From Ralstonia pickettii DTP0602 (lineage in GTDB: Bacteria > Pseudomonadota > Gammaproteobacteria > Burkholderiales > Burkholderiaceae), in contig CP006667.1 of the NCBI GenBank assembly GCA_000471925.1, positions 3,906,001-3,970,000 of the forward strand: 64,000 nt of DNA, written 5' to 3'. Below are positions 16,502 through 29,792 of the stretch, in pieces. Below the pieces are notes generated by a model, which searched no databases, was not told where the DNA came from, and was given only the letters and a program-made list of their open reading frames with translations. Position 1 is the stretch's first letter. Every line of letters starts with the position of its first letter. The translations under genes and the position numbers were made by a program.

Positions 16502-17500
16502 ATGCTTACCGACCGATTGAACGCCGCGCTTGCAAGCTCCAGCGGAACGGCGCAAAACTTCTATTTGACGAGGTTGCTCGACGCATTGAATGCTGTCGAG
16601 CAAGCTGCCGCGAGTTCGCAGCAGCTTCGAGAATACGCAAAGCAGCTGGGCATACTGCTATCCCAGACAAACTTCGAACTTGATCCCCACCTGAGCAACA
16701 AGTTCGCGCAAGCTTTGGGGGAGGCTCACTTCTCTTTGCTTTGTAGCAATGCCGGAGTACCGTTGCGAAGGATCCCGGAGGTGCAGAACTTGAAGACTCC
16801 GGACTTCGAAGTAGACGCATTGCCTGGCAAGCTGCATTTCGAAGTGAAGACGTTGTCGGTAGTAGGCGGGGAGGCTGGCATCGGTAAAGCAATCAGCGAT
16901 TCCGTCACGGCAAACCTCGAGCTGGAGGCCAAGGTGCGTAGTGGTCAACAGATCGCAATCGCGGAAAGCGAAGTAGCGCCGTACGGGGAAAAGGTGCGAT
17001 TCGAGACCCAGATCCTTGATACCACCCACGTCCTCATCGAAAAGGCACGGCAGAACATCAAGGCGGATCAGTTCGCGAATCCCAATACCTTTCTTGTGCT
17101 CAACCTGAGCATGCTGCATCTCCCAGGCGGCGAACTCGGACTGCTGCGCCCGTCGTATCCGGATGACCGGCTATTTCCGACCTGTATAACCGGCGCGCTG
17201 TGGACGATGGCATTTGGCAAGCCAGGAATGCTCATTCAAAGCGAGCCAGAGTTCGAGGGTAAGCCATGCGTCGAGGGTGAACTCGACAAGCTGGGTATCC
17301 TGAAGGACCCGGAATTTGCCGCCGTCAGAGGGATCCTCTTCGTGGTGCACCCGCTGAGCAAGCCGCCTCAAATCTTGGCGCTATTCCGGAATTTCGACGA
17401 GATCAGCGACGACAACGGCGATGTTGTTGAGCAAGTCTTGAAAATAGTAGGCAAGGGCTGGAACGACGGCGTCGATACAAATGGATGGCAATTGCGCTAG
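16502..17500 (+). CDS. PD-(D/E)XK-like nuclease-fold protein
   Basis: 332 residues; GAGGAAAG lies just before the ATG. Around residues 74-116 there is a classical restriction-nuclease-like core: Glu74 on a helix (ALGEAHFSLL), Asp101 in LKTPDFEV, then Glu114 and Lys116 in LHFEVKTL, in the order E...PD...ExK. The rest has alternating strands and helices without a recognised target-recognition domain. Such folds serve in restriction, repair and recombination enzymes. No methyltransferase or ATPase is adjacent, so it is an orphan. It ends about 275 nt before the end of nrdB on the opposite strand. The motif is seen; the cleavage role is inferred. Confidence 0.65.
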   Translation: MLTDRLNAALASSSGTAQNFYLTRLLDALNAVEQAAASSQQLREYAKQLGILLSQTNFELDPHLSNKFAQALGEAHFSLLCSNAGVPLRRIPEVQNLKTPDFEVDALPGKLHFEVKTLSVVGGEAGIGKAISDSVTANLELEAKVRSGQQIAIAESEVAPYGEKVRFETQILDTTHVLIEKARQNIKADQFANPNTFLVLNLSMLHLPGGELGLLRPSYPDDRLFPTCITGALWTMAFGKPGMLIQSEPEFEGKPCVEGELDKLGILKDPEFAAVRGILFVVHPLSKPPQILALFRNFDEISDDNGDVVEQVLKIVGKGWNDGVDTNGWQLR

Positions 17501-17710
17501 CGTGCATGATTGGGGGTATAAGCTCGGCCCAACGAGGCATTCGCTTCTCAGCGTTTCATTCTCGCTCCGTTAGCGCGCCATGCAACGGCGTTAGCCGAGC
17601 GACCGCTCATTACGCGAAAGCGGTCGCCCAAATATCTGCTCTCCGCTATAGACGACTGACGCTTCATGGCCGATAGCAGCCATTTCGCCATTTTTGAGTC
17701 GTAGCCAAAA

Positions 17711-17736
17711 GAAATGGGAGCCTCAGCTCCCATTTC
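17711..17736 (-). terminator. Rho-independent terminator of nrdB
   Basis: Perfect 11-bp stem (GAAATGGGAGC and GCTCCCATTTC) with a 4-nt loop. Read on the minus strand it is followed by TTTTGG, extending the T-run of the stem end. It lies 39 nt beyond the nrdB stop. Confidence 0.75.
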
Positions 17737-17775
17737 TAGTTCTTGCATGACAGCAGGATGTCTGCCGCTGCTGCC

Positions 17776-18960
17776 TCAATCCCAGCTCAACGCCCCGCCA
17801 GTCTGATACTCAATAACCCGAGTCTCGAAGAAGTTCCGTTCCTTCTTCAGATCGATCATCTCAGACATCCACGGGAACGGGTTCTCTTCGTTCGGGAACA
17901 GTTGGTCAAGACCAATCTGCTGGCACCGACGATTGCAGATGAAGCGCAGGTAAGACTTGAACATCGGCGCATTCAACCCCAACACCCCACGCGGCATCGT
18001 GTCCTCAGCGTAGCGGTATTCGAGGTCAACCGCTTTCTTGAACAACTCAGTAATCTCAGCCTTAAACTCCGCCGTCCACAGATGCGGATTCTCCAGCTTG
18101 ATCTGGTTGATCAGGTCGATACCAAAATTGCAGTGCAGCGACTCATCCCGCAGGATGTACTGATACTGCTCAGCAGCCCCGGTCATCTTGTTCTGCCGCC
18201 CCATCGCTAGGATCTGCGTAAAGCCCACATAGAAGAACAGCCCTTCCATGATGCAGGCAAACACGATCAGCGACTTCAGCAGCTTCTGGTCATTCTCCGG
18301 CGTACCGGTCTTGAACGACGGATCCGTCAGCGTGTCGATGAATGGGATCAGGAACTCGTCCTTGTCGCGGATCGACTGCACTTCGTGGTACGCGTTGAAG
18401 ATCTCGGCTTCATTCAGGCCAAGCGACTCAACGATGTACTGGTAGGCGTGCGTGTGGATGGCCTCTTCAAACGCCTGGCGCAGCAGGTACTGGCGGCATT
18501 CCGGCGCCGTGATCTGGCGGTAGGTGCCCAGCACGATGTTGTTGGCGGCCAGCGAGTCGGCGGTGACGAAGAAGCCGAGGTTGCGCTTGATGATGCGGCG
18601 CTCGTCTTCGGTCAGGCCGTTGGGGTCTTTCCACAGGGCGATGTCGCGGGACATGTTGATTTCCTGCGGCATCCAGTGGTTGGCGCAGCCGGCCAGGTAC
18701 TTTTCCCACGCCCACTTGTACTTGAACGGGACGAGCTGGTTGACGTCGGTGGAGCCGTTGATGACTCGCTTGTCGGCGGCGTTGACGCGGCGGTTGCTTT
18801 GCAGGGCGGCGGCGTTGGGATTGTTGCCCAGGATGCCGGGCTGCGTGGCGGCGGGCGGCAGGACGCCTTGCTGGTCGGCCGTGGTGGCGGCAGCGGGTTG
18901 CAGGGCAGGCTGCGGGGCAGCTTGCGGGGTGGCTTGAACGTCGTCGTCCCAGCTCAGCAT
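17776..18960 (-). CDS. nrdB: Ribonucleoside-diphosphate reductase, beta subunit (class Ia)
   Basis: 394 residues. It holds the diiron-tyrosyl radical cofactor that NrdA uses to reduce ribonucleotides. Visible ligand motifs are [12 protein letters not shown] (E-x2-H-x3-Y, ligands plus the radical Tyr) and [10 protein letters not shown] (E-x2-H), with an upstream acidic ligand in the [11 protein letters not shown] region. The C-terminal tail needed to dock on NrdA is present ([18 protein letters not shown]). An unusual N-terminal extension of about 55 residues is rich in Pro, Ala and Gln ([16 protein letters not shown]), longer than in E. coli. It lies 138 nt downstream of nrdA, with a repeat element in the gap. 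Confidence 0.97.
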   Translation of the reverse strand: MLSWDDDVQATPQAAPQPALQPAAATTADQQGVLPPAATQPGILGNNPNAAALQSNRRVNAADKRVINGSTDVNQLVPFKYKWAWEKYLAGCANHWMPQEINMSRDIALWKDPNGLTEDERRIIKRNLGFFVTADSLAANNIVLGTYRQITAPECRQYLLRQAFEEAIHTHAYQYIVESLGLNEAEIFNAYHEVQSIRDKDEFLIPFIDTLTDPSFKTGTPENDQKLLKSLIVFACIMEGLFFYVGFTQILAMGRQNKMTGAAEQYQYILRDESLHCNFGIDLINQIKLENPHLWTAEFKAEITELFKKAVDLEYRYAEDTMPRGVLGLNAPMFKSYLRFICNRRCQQIGLDQLFPNEENPFPWMSEMIDLKKERNFFETRVIEYQTGGALSWD

Positions 18961-19032
18961 GATGTGATCTCCGTGATTCGTGGTGGCTGGCTAGGGGGCC
19001 AGCAATGGGCGGCAGCACTTCGTTGAGGCGCC

Positions 19033-19080
19033 GGCCCTCTCCCCCGGCCCCTCTCCCGCGAGCGGGAGAGGGGAGCAAAC
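19033..19080. repeat. REP-like intergenic palindromic element, copy 1
   Basis: The nrdA-nrdB gap contains CCCTCTCCC, CCGG, then a near-perfect hairpin (CCCCTCTCCCGC at 19048-19059, loop GA, GCGGGAGAGGGG at 19062-19073), then GAGCAAAC. An almost identical element lies at 52132-52179. On the nrdAB transcript the stem could be a processing or stability signal. Confidence 0.75.
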
Positions 19081-19098
19081 CGAGGGGTTAGGTAGGAC

Positions 19099-22035
<2,937 letters not shown>

Positions 22036-22071
22036 GAGAACTCCTGTTTTTACCCTGGAAATAAGAGACAA

Positions 22072-22168
22072 AAGAGTCCCTGGCGAAATGCTGCGGAAAG
22101 AACATCCGCCCGGCCTAGGCCGGGCATGGACAAACTACCTCTGCGTGAACATTTCGCCAGGGACTCTT
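22072..22168 (-). promoter_or_regulatory. Structured nrdA leader: 19-bp inverted repeat enclosing an 18-bp palindrome
   Basis: Arms 22072-22090 and 22150-22168 are perfect 19-bp inverted repeats (AAGAGTCCCTGGCGAAATG and its complement). They enclose 59 nt containing the perfect palindrome GCCCGGCCTAGGCCGGGC (22108-22125). On the nrdA transcript the 3' arm ends in GGACTCTTTTG, so the stem plus U-run resembles an intrinsic terminator. It ends 36 nt before the nrdA start. It may be an attenuator or ligand- or protein-sensing leader; no known riboswitch class was recognised. Confidence 0.7.
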
Positions 22169-22256
22169 GTGATGCGCTGGCCCCGCGGTGGCGGCAAGAC
22201 GGTGTCGCGATCTGCGCGACGGCCACCTCACACCTGGGCCGGCTCCCCGGTTTGAC

Positions 22257-22303
22257 TACTAGATATAGTGGGTGCTGCTGAAAACTGGGCTAAGTATAGT
22301 GAA
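22257..22303 (-). promoter_or_regulatory. Paired NrdR boxes and overlapping promoter of nrdA
   Basis: Two sites match the NrdR consensus (CwAtATaTwG core): minus-strand CACTATATCTAG (22259-22270) and CACTATACTTAG (22290-22301). Their spacing is 31 bp, three helical turns, as is usual for NrdR pairs. The upstream site covers a likely -10 (TATACT, 22293-22298) with TGGTCA 16 bp upstream, so NrdR with bound nucleotide would block RNA polymerase. The known role of NrdR is repression of nrd operons. Confidence 0.8.
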
Positions 22304-22533
22304 ACGAATCCGAATGACCAGTCTTGACAAGCGCTTTTTCGGGGTCGGTGCCACGGATGCGGCAGCGCCACATGCCCGGGAGGCTAATACTCGCAAGGGT
22401 TTCGGCCAAACCGTTCGCAACCGCACATTATTGAAAAATTTTTTTGATTGTTGTGACGGTGCGATAGCCCCTCGCCGGCATGGGGCATGTGCGCCAGGAC
22501 GGGGCACGCTGGCGTGATGGCAGACGTTACGAA
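22304..22533. other. Spacer between the nrdA promoter and ampD
   Basis: No gene is seen. It contains an AT-rich tract around 22432-22450 (TTGAAAAATTTTTTTGATTG) in GC-rich surroundings, which could be an UP element or nucleoid-protein site upstream of nrdA. Confidence 0.4.
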
Positions 22534-23174
22534 TCAGTCACCCGAGTCGGTCACCGGGCCGCAACGATACGGCAGCATAGCCGGCGGCAATGACACTTCT
22601 GTGGCAAAGCGCGCCCAGTCGAAATGCGGGCCGGGATCGGTCTTGCGCCCCGGGGCGATATCGCTGTGGCCGGCAATCGCCCGCACCGGGTAGGTGGCGA
22701 GCAGCGCCGGCACCAGTGCGGTCACGGTGTCGTACTGGGCGGGGGTGAATGGCAGGTCGTCGCAGCCTTCGATCTCGATGCCGATAGAAAAGTCATTGCA
22801 GCGCGCCCGGCCAAAGAAGTCCGATTGCCCCGCATGCCAGGCCCGCTGCGTACACGGTACGAACTGCACCAGCTCGCCCTGGCGCGTGACCAGGAAGTGA
22901 GCGGACACCTGCACCTGGTGGATGGTGGCGAAGAACGGGTGCTTGTCCGGGTCGAGCCGGTTCTGGAAGAAGGCTTCGATGTCGCCGCTGCCGAACTGGC
23001 CCGGCGGCAGGCTGATGTTGTGCAGCACCACCAGGTCGACCGCCATGCCTGGCGGGCGCTCGTCGAAATTGGGCGACGGCACGCGGCGCGCGGCGGGGAC
23101 CCAGCCGTCGGCGTCGGGCAGGAAGCGGCGGCTGCGCTCCGGCAATGCGGGCAGCGCGGGCGTGGCGGCGCTGG

Positions 23175-23178
<4 letters not shown>
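22534..23178 (-). CDS. ampD: 1,6-anhydro-N-acetylmuramyl-L-alanine amidase AmpD
   Basis: 214 residues of the N-acetylmuramoyl-L-alanine amidase 2 family. It removes peptides from anhydromuropeptides in the cytoplasm during cell-wall recycling. The zinc site is visible as VVLHNISLPPGQFG (first His) and the C-terminal IAGHSDIAPGRKTDPGPHFDW (second His, catalytic Lys/Asp region). The DPDKHPFF and SAHFLVTRQGELVQFVP segments are also typical. The start overlaps the stop of the PilR-type regulator gene by ATGA (23175-23178), so the two are translationally coupled. Confidence 0.95.
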
Positions 23179-24815
<1,637 letters not shown>

Positions 24816-24851
24816 GAGAACGGGATCGGGGGTGGGTCGGGTTGAGCCGGC

Positions 24852-26957
24852 TCAGGCTGCGGCCGCATCCGCGGTCTCGATGCGCAGCGTCAGCACGAAG
24901 GCCTTGGCCGGCAGTGTATCGCGCGCGGCTGGGGCCAGCACGCCGGTACGCTCGATCAGCGCCGGCAGCGACACGGCGCCATAGCGCACCTGCGCATCGT
25001 TGACGCCGCACAGCTCGCGCGCCATGAACAGGCCCAGCCCGGTGCCCTGCGCGTTGCTGGTGAAGAATGGCTCGAACAGGCTGCGCTGGTGCTCGCGCGA
25101 GACCTCGGCGCCGTCGTTCCAGACGATCAGCTCGGCATGGTGCTGGTCCAGCGCGTGCGCCAGCAGCCGGATCGAGCCCGGCAGCCGGCTGCAGTAACGC
25201 CAGGCGTTGTCGAGCAGGTTGCCCAGCACCTGCTGCAGCTGCGAGGTATCGAACACCACCGGCTGGGCCACGTCCACCGTCAGCCGGATGGCGTTGGCGT
25301 TGATGTCGGCGCGGCCCGCCGGGCGGGTTTCGCCGGCGTGCGGGCGGCGCGAGCGCATTTCCAGCCGCCAGCGCTCGACGATCTCGGGCAGCGCCTGCGC
25401 CAGGTGCACGGTGCTGCGGCCGGTGCGCGGGCGGCGCGACATCTGCAGCACGTCGGACACCACCTGGTCGAGCCGGCGCACGTTGTCGTTGATGATGCGC
25501 AGCAGGCGGGCGTCGATATCGACGTCGGCGCCGCCACTGTCTGGCACACCGGGCTCGCGCCTGCCCGAATCGGCCAACAATTCGCTGGCCTGGCTGATTG
25601 CCGCCAGCGGGTTGCGGATCTGGTGCGCGATGCTGGCCACCAGCCGGCCCATCGCGGCCAGCTTTTCCTGCTGCACCTGTTCTGCGATGCGTTCCCAGCT
25701 TTCGATATGGACCAGCACGGTGTCGCGCATCTCGCTGCGCAGCAGCGCCTCGTCTTCCTGCGACCAGGCCATGGCCTCGTTCTGGGCGATGGCCAGGCGC
25801 AGGCGCGCGGCAGCTTCGGGCGAGAGTTCGTTCCAGGTGGCGGTATCGAGGGTGGTCGGCAGAGTACGGCCGTGCGCCAGCGTCGAGCGCAGGCCCGCCA
25901 GCCCCGGCAGCACGAAGCGCAGCCGCAGCCGAGTGTGCTGCATGGTGCCGTCGGCCAGCGCCGTGCCGGACGCCATCGGCAGCAATTGCAGGATGCGCGG
26001 CACATCGTCCTTGCTGCGCAGCCAGTCGCGCAGCATCTCCATCAGCGGCTGCAGGCGCGGGATGCGGCGCAGGTCGAACAAGACGGCGTCGCCACCGCTG
26101 GCGCCCTGCCCCGCAGCGCCACCGAGCCGGCGCGAATAGATCCGTTCATGCGGCTGCACCCCCAGCAGCACTACCGCCGCCGGGTTGGCCGCCACCACCG
26201 CGCCGTTGGCGCGCACCAGCATCACGCCGTCCTGCATGTCGTTGACCATCAGCCGGTTGACCAGCTGCTGCAGCCGCAGCTCCTGCTCGCGCGCCAGCGC
26301 CAGTCGTTCCTGCGCGATCTGGCGGTTGGCCAGCATATACATCAGCAGCGCGGCGATCATGAACACCAGGCCGAACAGGCCCGAGCCCAGCAGGCCGGCG
26401 TCGGCCTGGCGCAGCAGGATGGTGTGGGTGAACGGGCCGCTCATCACCACCAGCGCGGAGATGGCCGCGGCGAACAGCGCGAACAGCAGGCTGGTCAGGG
26501 CCCCGGCTTCCAGCGCCGGCAGCAGGAAGATCATGGCCAGGCCGTCGGCCTGCCCGTGGGTGCCGTGCCGCGCCAGCACGTGGTAGACCAGCGCCAGCAG
26601 CGCCAGGTCGGCCAGCACCTGCACGCGTACACGCAGATGGAAGTGCCGGCGCCACAGCGTGCCGGCCAGCATCGCCAGCGCAATCACCAGGTAGGGCAAC
26701 GCGACCGTCATGGCCGCCGCATGCTCGACCGCTCCCAGCGCAAACGGCAAAACTGCGGCGACGGCCGGGGGCTCGCCGCGCTGCATCAGCGCGTAGCCGA
26801 CCAGCAGCAGGCCGACGGCGACGCGGGTCCAGCAGAAGTAGCGCAGCAGGCGCCAGTGGAATTCGGGTGGTTCGTCCTGGCGCCACAACTGCGCCAGACC
26901 GCGCCAGGCGTTCAGCCGCTGCCAGCCCGAGGGACCAGTCGGCGCCGGTCCGGTCAT
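24852..26957 (-). CDS. pilS: Membrane sensor histidine kinase, PilS type
   Basis: 701 residues. About six transmembrane segments occupy residues 40-210, followed by a PAS-like region (QLVNRLMVNDMQDGVMLVRA, about 230 onward). The dimerisation/phosphoacceptor domain has its His near residue 444 (VASIAHQIRNPLAAIS), and the HATPase domain has NLLDNAWRYC and GTGLGLFMAREL. It is longer than Pseudomonas PilS (about 530) because of an extra stretch between PAS and HisKA. It lies 36 nt upstream of pilR. Its start overlaps the end of the PP0621-type gene by 4 nt. It probably senses pilin levels in the membrane. Confidence 0.85.
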   Translation of the reverse strand: MTGPAPTGPSGWQRLNAWRGLAQLWRQDEPPEFHWRLLRYFCWTRVAVGLLLVGYALMQRGEPPAVAAVLPFALGAVEHAAAMTVALPYLVIALAMLAGTLWRRHFHLRVRVQVLADLALLALVYHVLARHGTHGQADGLAMIFLLPALEAGALTSLLFALFAAAISALVVMSGPFTHTILLRQADAGLLGSGLFGLVFMIAALLMYMLANRQIAQERLALAREQELRLQQLVNRLMVNDMQDGVMLVRANGAVVAANPAAVVLLGVQPHERIYSRRLGGAAGQGASGGDAVLFDLRRIPRLQPLMEMLRDWLRSKDDVPRILQLLPMASGTALADGTMQHTRLRLRFVLPGLAGLRSTLAHGRTLPTTLDTATWNELSPEAAARLRLAIAQNEAMAWSQEDEALLRSEMRDTVLVHIESWERIAEQVQQEKLAAMGRLVASIAHQIRNPLAAISQASELLADSGRREPGVPDSGGADVDIDARLLRIINDNVRRLDQVVSDVLQMSRRPRTGRSTVHLAQALPEIVERWRLEMRSRRPHAGETRPAGRADINANAIRLTVDVAQPVVFDTSQLQQVLGNLLDNAWRYCSRLPGSIRLLAHALDQHHAELIVWNDGAEVSREHQRSLFEPFFTSNAQGTGLGLFMARELCGVNDAQVRYGAVSLPALIERTGVLAPAARDTLPAKAFVLTLRIETADAAAA

Positions 26958-27250
26958 GCGCCGGGACCGCCAGTGGTGCCGGTGCTGGCTTCGTCAGGCA
27001 GGTGGCTGCGGCGGCAGTAATGCAGGCCGCGCCAGGCAATGGCCTCGCCTTGCGGCAGGTGTACGCCGCAGTGTGCGCACTGGACCATCGGCTCGGCCGT
27101 GGCAGGCGCGGCGGCTTCGGCGGCAGCGCGCTGGCTGGCTTCGCGCGCATGCTGCTGCGCGCGCTGTTGCGCCAGCCGAGCCTCGGCACGGGCTCGCAGC
27201 CACCAGATGACGCCCAGCACCACCGCCAGCAGGATCAGGATACGTGCCAT
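26954..27250 (-). CDS. PP0621 family small membrane-anchored zinc-binding protein
   Basis: 98 residues. One N-terminal membrane helix (ILILLAVVLGVIWWLRA) is followed by a charged Ala/Gln/Arg-rich coiled-coil stretch and a small Cys domain (VQCAHCGVHLPQGEAI, then HYCRRSHL) with a C-x2-C ... C pattern that could bind zinc. Homologues of the PP0621 type commonly sit just before pilS. The 3' end overlaps the pilS start by 4 nt and the 5' end is 6 nt after the CcsA-like gene, so the genes form one operon. Function unknown. Confidence 0.8.
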   Translation of the reverse strand: MARILILLAVVLGVIWWLRARAEARLAQQRAQQHAREASQRAAAEAAAPATAEPMVQCAHCGVHLPQGEAIAWRGLHYCRRSHLPDEASTGTTGGPGA

Positions 27251-27256
27251 GGCAAA

Positions 27257-28207
27257 TCAGATGCGGTGCAAGACGACTTCGATCACGAAGCGGCTGCCGA
27301 CATAGGCCAGCAGCAGGATGCCGAACGAGGCGATGACCCAGCGCAGCGCCACCTTGCCGCGCCAGCCGCGGAAGATGCGTCCGGCCAGGATGCCGCCGAA
27401 CATGGCCCACGAGATCAGCGCAAACACGGTCTTGTGGTCGAGCCGGAAGGCGCGGCCAAACAGTTCCTCGGAAAACAGCAGCCCCGAGGCAATGGTCAGC
27501 GTCAGCAGCACGAAGCCGGCGCCGATCAGCCGGAACAGCAGCTTCTCCAGCGTCAGCAGCGGCGGCAGCAGGTCCAGCCAGCGCCCCAGCCACTGGCTGG
27601 GCTGCGCCTCGCTCGGCCGCGCCGGCGCGTGGCGGAAGCCGTGCAGGCGCCGTTCAGCCAGCAGCATCAGGAAGGCGTGGAAGGCAGCCAGCGTGAACAG
27701 CCCATAGGCCACGTTGGCGATGATGAAGTGCAGCTTGAACAGCGGCTGCGCCGCGTAGCCCAGGATCTGCGAGCCTGGGAAGGCCAGGGGCAACAGGCTG
27801 GCGACCAGCGCCACCGGGATCACGATCAGCCCCAGACCGGCCAGCGAGAAGAAAAAGCTCTCGATCCAGTAGATGCCCACGCCCAGCCACAGCATGGCCG
27901 ACAGCGCGAAGGCAAAGCCGAACACCATGCGCTCGGCCGGGAAGATGGTTTCATGCAGCAGCATGCCGTGGCTGGCCAGCGCGGCCAGCATCAGCACGTG
28001 CCACCAGGCCGGGCGCGCTTCGCCGTGCGCGCCGCCCGCCGGTGGGATGCCGCCGCCCGGGCCGCCGGGACCGGAAGCAACGAGCACGGCCGAGGCGCCG
28101 CCGCCTGCCTGGCCGGCCGCGGTCGCGAGCGGATGGCGCGTGGCCCAGCCGTGCCAGGCCAGGCCGCAATAGAGAAGTGCCGTGAGGGCATACAGTACAA
28201 TGACCAT
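27257..28207 (-). CDS. CcsA/YpjD-like cytochrome c assembly-family membrane protein
   Basis: 316 residues, with about eight transmembrane segments starting with IVLYALTALLYCGLAW. A Gly/Ala-rich variable loop (residues 38-60) is followed by the conserved core (HVLMLAALASHGMLLHETIF, AERMVFGFAFALSAMLWLGV) and, near the C-terminus, HKTVFALISWAMFGGILAGR. In CcsA proteins paired His residues hold haem; several His are in equivalent places here, but the WWD tryptophan motif is not obvious. YpjD-type relatives are often found next to ffh, as here, with ffh divergent. The exact role of this subgroup is unknown. Confidence 0.85.
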   Translation of the reverse strand: MVIVLYALTALLYCGLAWHGWATRHPLATAAGQAGGGASAVLVASGPGGPGGGIPPAGGAHGEARPAWWHVLMLAALASHGMLLHETIFPAERMVFGFAFALSAMLWLGVGIYWIESFFFSLAGLGLIVIPVALVASLLPLAFPGSQILGYAAQPLFKLHFIIANVAYGLFTLAAFHAFLMLLAERRLHGFRHAPARPSEAQPSQWLGRWLDLLPPLLTLEKLLFRLIGAGFVLLTLTIASGLLFSEELFGRAFRLDHKTVFALISWAMFGGILAGRIFRGWRGKVALRWVIASFGILLLAYVGSRFVIEVVLHRI

Positions 28208-28336
28208 TTGCGCAGTTTACCTTAGTGCCCACGGACGGTGGCGGCCGGTTGAACCGGTGCTCCAGGCCCCCCGCGTGAGCCGGTCCTGCCCCGATTCTTC
28301 TCCGAGCCCTGCTCCGACCTTTCCCCAATTCCTGCC

Positions 28337-29731
28337 ATGCTGGACAATCTCACTCAACGCCTGGCGCGTGTGGTCAAGACCATGCGCGGCGAGGCGCGCC
28401 TGACCGAGGCCAACACCGCCGAGATGCTGCGCGAAGTGCGCCTTGCCATGCTCGAAGCCGACGTGGCGCTGCCGGTCGTGCGCGAATTCGTCGCCCGCGT
28501 CAAGGAAAAGGCATTGGGCGAGGAGGTCGTCACCAGCCTCACCCCGGGCCAGGCCCTGGTCGGCGTGGTACAGCGCGAGCTGACCGCGGTGATCGGCGGC
28601 ACCGAAGCCGCTGGTGGCAACAACAAGGAAGCCGAGCTGAACCTGGCCGTGCAGCCGCCCGCCATCATCCTGATGGCCGGCCTGCAGGGTGCCGGTAAAA
28701 CCACAACCGTGGGCAAGCTGGCCAAGTGGCTCAAGGAAAACAAGAAGAAGAAGGTGCTGACGGTCTCGTGCGACGTCTACCGCCCCGCCGCGATTGCGCA
28801 GCTGAAGACGGTTTCCGAGCAAGTCGGCGCTGACTTCTTCCCGTCGCAGCCGGACCAGAAACCGGTCGACATCGCCCGCGCGGCGGTGGACTGGGCACGC
28901 AAGCACTACCACGATGTGCTGATCGTCGACACGGCCGGCCGGCTGGGTATCGACGAGTTGATGATGCAGGAAATCGCGGCCCTGCACGCCGAGCTGAAGC
29001 CCGCCGAGACGCTGTTCGTGGTCGACGCCATGCTCGGCCAGGACGCGGTCAACACCGCCAAGGCCTTCAACGACACCCTCCCGCTGACCGGCGTGGTGCT
29101 GACCAAGCTGGACGGCGATGCGCGCGGTGGTGCGGCGCTGTCGGTACGCCACATTACTGGGCGCCCGATCAAGTTCGTCGGCGTCGGCGAAAAGCTCGAC
29201 GGCCTCGAGCCCTTCTACCCTGACCGCATGGCCCAGCGCATCCTGGGCATGGGCGACATCCTCGCGCTGGTCGAGGAAGCCCAGCGCGGCGTGGACATGG
29301 AAGCGGCCGAGAAGCTGGCCAAGAAGATCAAGAAGACAGGCGACTTCGACCTGGAAGACTTCAAGGCGCAGATCGGCCAGATGAAGAAAATGGGCGGCCT
29401 GGGCAGCCTGGTCGACAAGTTGCCGGCGCAGTTCGCCCAGCAGGCACAAGGCGCCAATATGGATCAGGCGGAAAAGCAGGTGGCCCGCATGGAAGGCATC
29501 ATCAACAGCATGACGCCGACCGAGCGCGCCAAGCCCGAGCTGATCAAGGCCAGCCGCAAGCGCCGCATCGCCGCGGGCGCCGGCGTGCCGGTGCAGGAAG
29601 TGAACCGCCTGCTCAACCAGTTCGACCAGATGCAATCCATGATGAAAAAGCTCAAGGGCGGCGGCATGATGAAGATGATGCGCCAGATGGGCGCGATGAA
29701 GGGTGGCATGAAGGGCCTCTTCAACCGCTAA
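28337..29731 (+). CDS. ffh: Signal recognition particle protein Ffh
   Basis: 464 residues. The N domain (LDNLTQRLARVVKTMRGEAR) leads into the GTPase domain with P-loop GLQGAGKTTTVGKLAK, G3 DTAGRLGID and G4 TKLDGDARGGAAL. The C-terminal M domain is Met-rich (MQSMMKKLKGGGMMKMMRQM) and binds 4.5S RNA and signal peptides. Together with FtsY it targets membrane proteins co-translationally. The length is normal. It is transcribed divergently from the CcsA-like gene; the 129-nt spacer should hold both promoters, but I could not single out boxes. Confidence 0.98.
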   Translation: MLDNLTQRLARVVKTMRGEARLTEANTAEMLREVRLAMLEADVALPVVREFVARVKEKALGEEVVTSLTPGQALVGVVQRELTAVIGGTEAAGGNNKEAELNLAVQPPAIILMAGLQGAGKTTTVGKLAKWLKENKKKKVLTVSCDVYRPAAIAQLKTVSEQVGADFFPSQPDQKPVDIARAAVDWARKHYHDVLIVDTAGRLGIDELMMQEIAALHAELKPAETLFVVDAMLGQDAVNTAKAFNDTLPLTGVVLTKLDGDARGGAALSVRHITGRPIKFVGVGEKLDGLEPFYPDRMAQRILGMGDILALVEEAQRGVDMEAAEKLAKKIKKTGDFDLEDFKAQIGQMKKMGGLGSLVDKLPAQFAQQAQGANMDQAEKQVARMEGIINSMTPTERAKPELIKASRKRRIAAGAGVPVQEVNRLLNQFDQMQSMMKKLKGGGMMKMMRQMGAMKGGMKGLFNR

Positions 29732-29792
29732 TTAGCGGTAGTAAGATCGGCAAGCGATCTGCCTTCCCCCGCAAAAGAACAGGAAAGACATC

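Noticed and set aside
25089..27020. 643-codon plus-strand open frame opposite pilS
   Set aside because: Antisense shadow of pilS, with Gln/Arg/His-rich composition and no motif.
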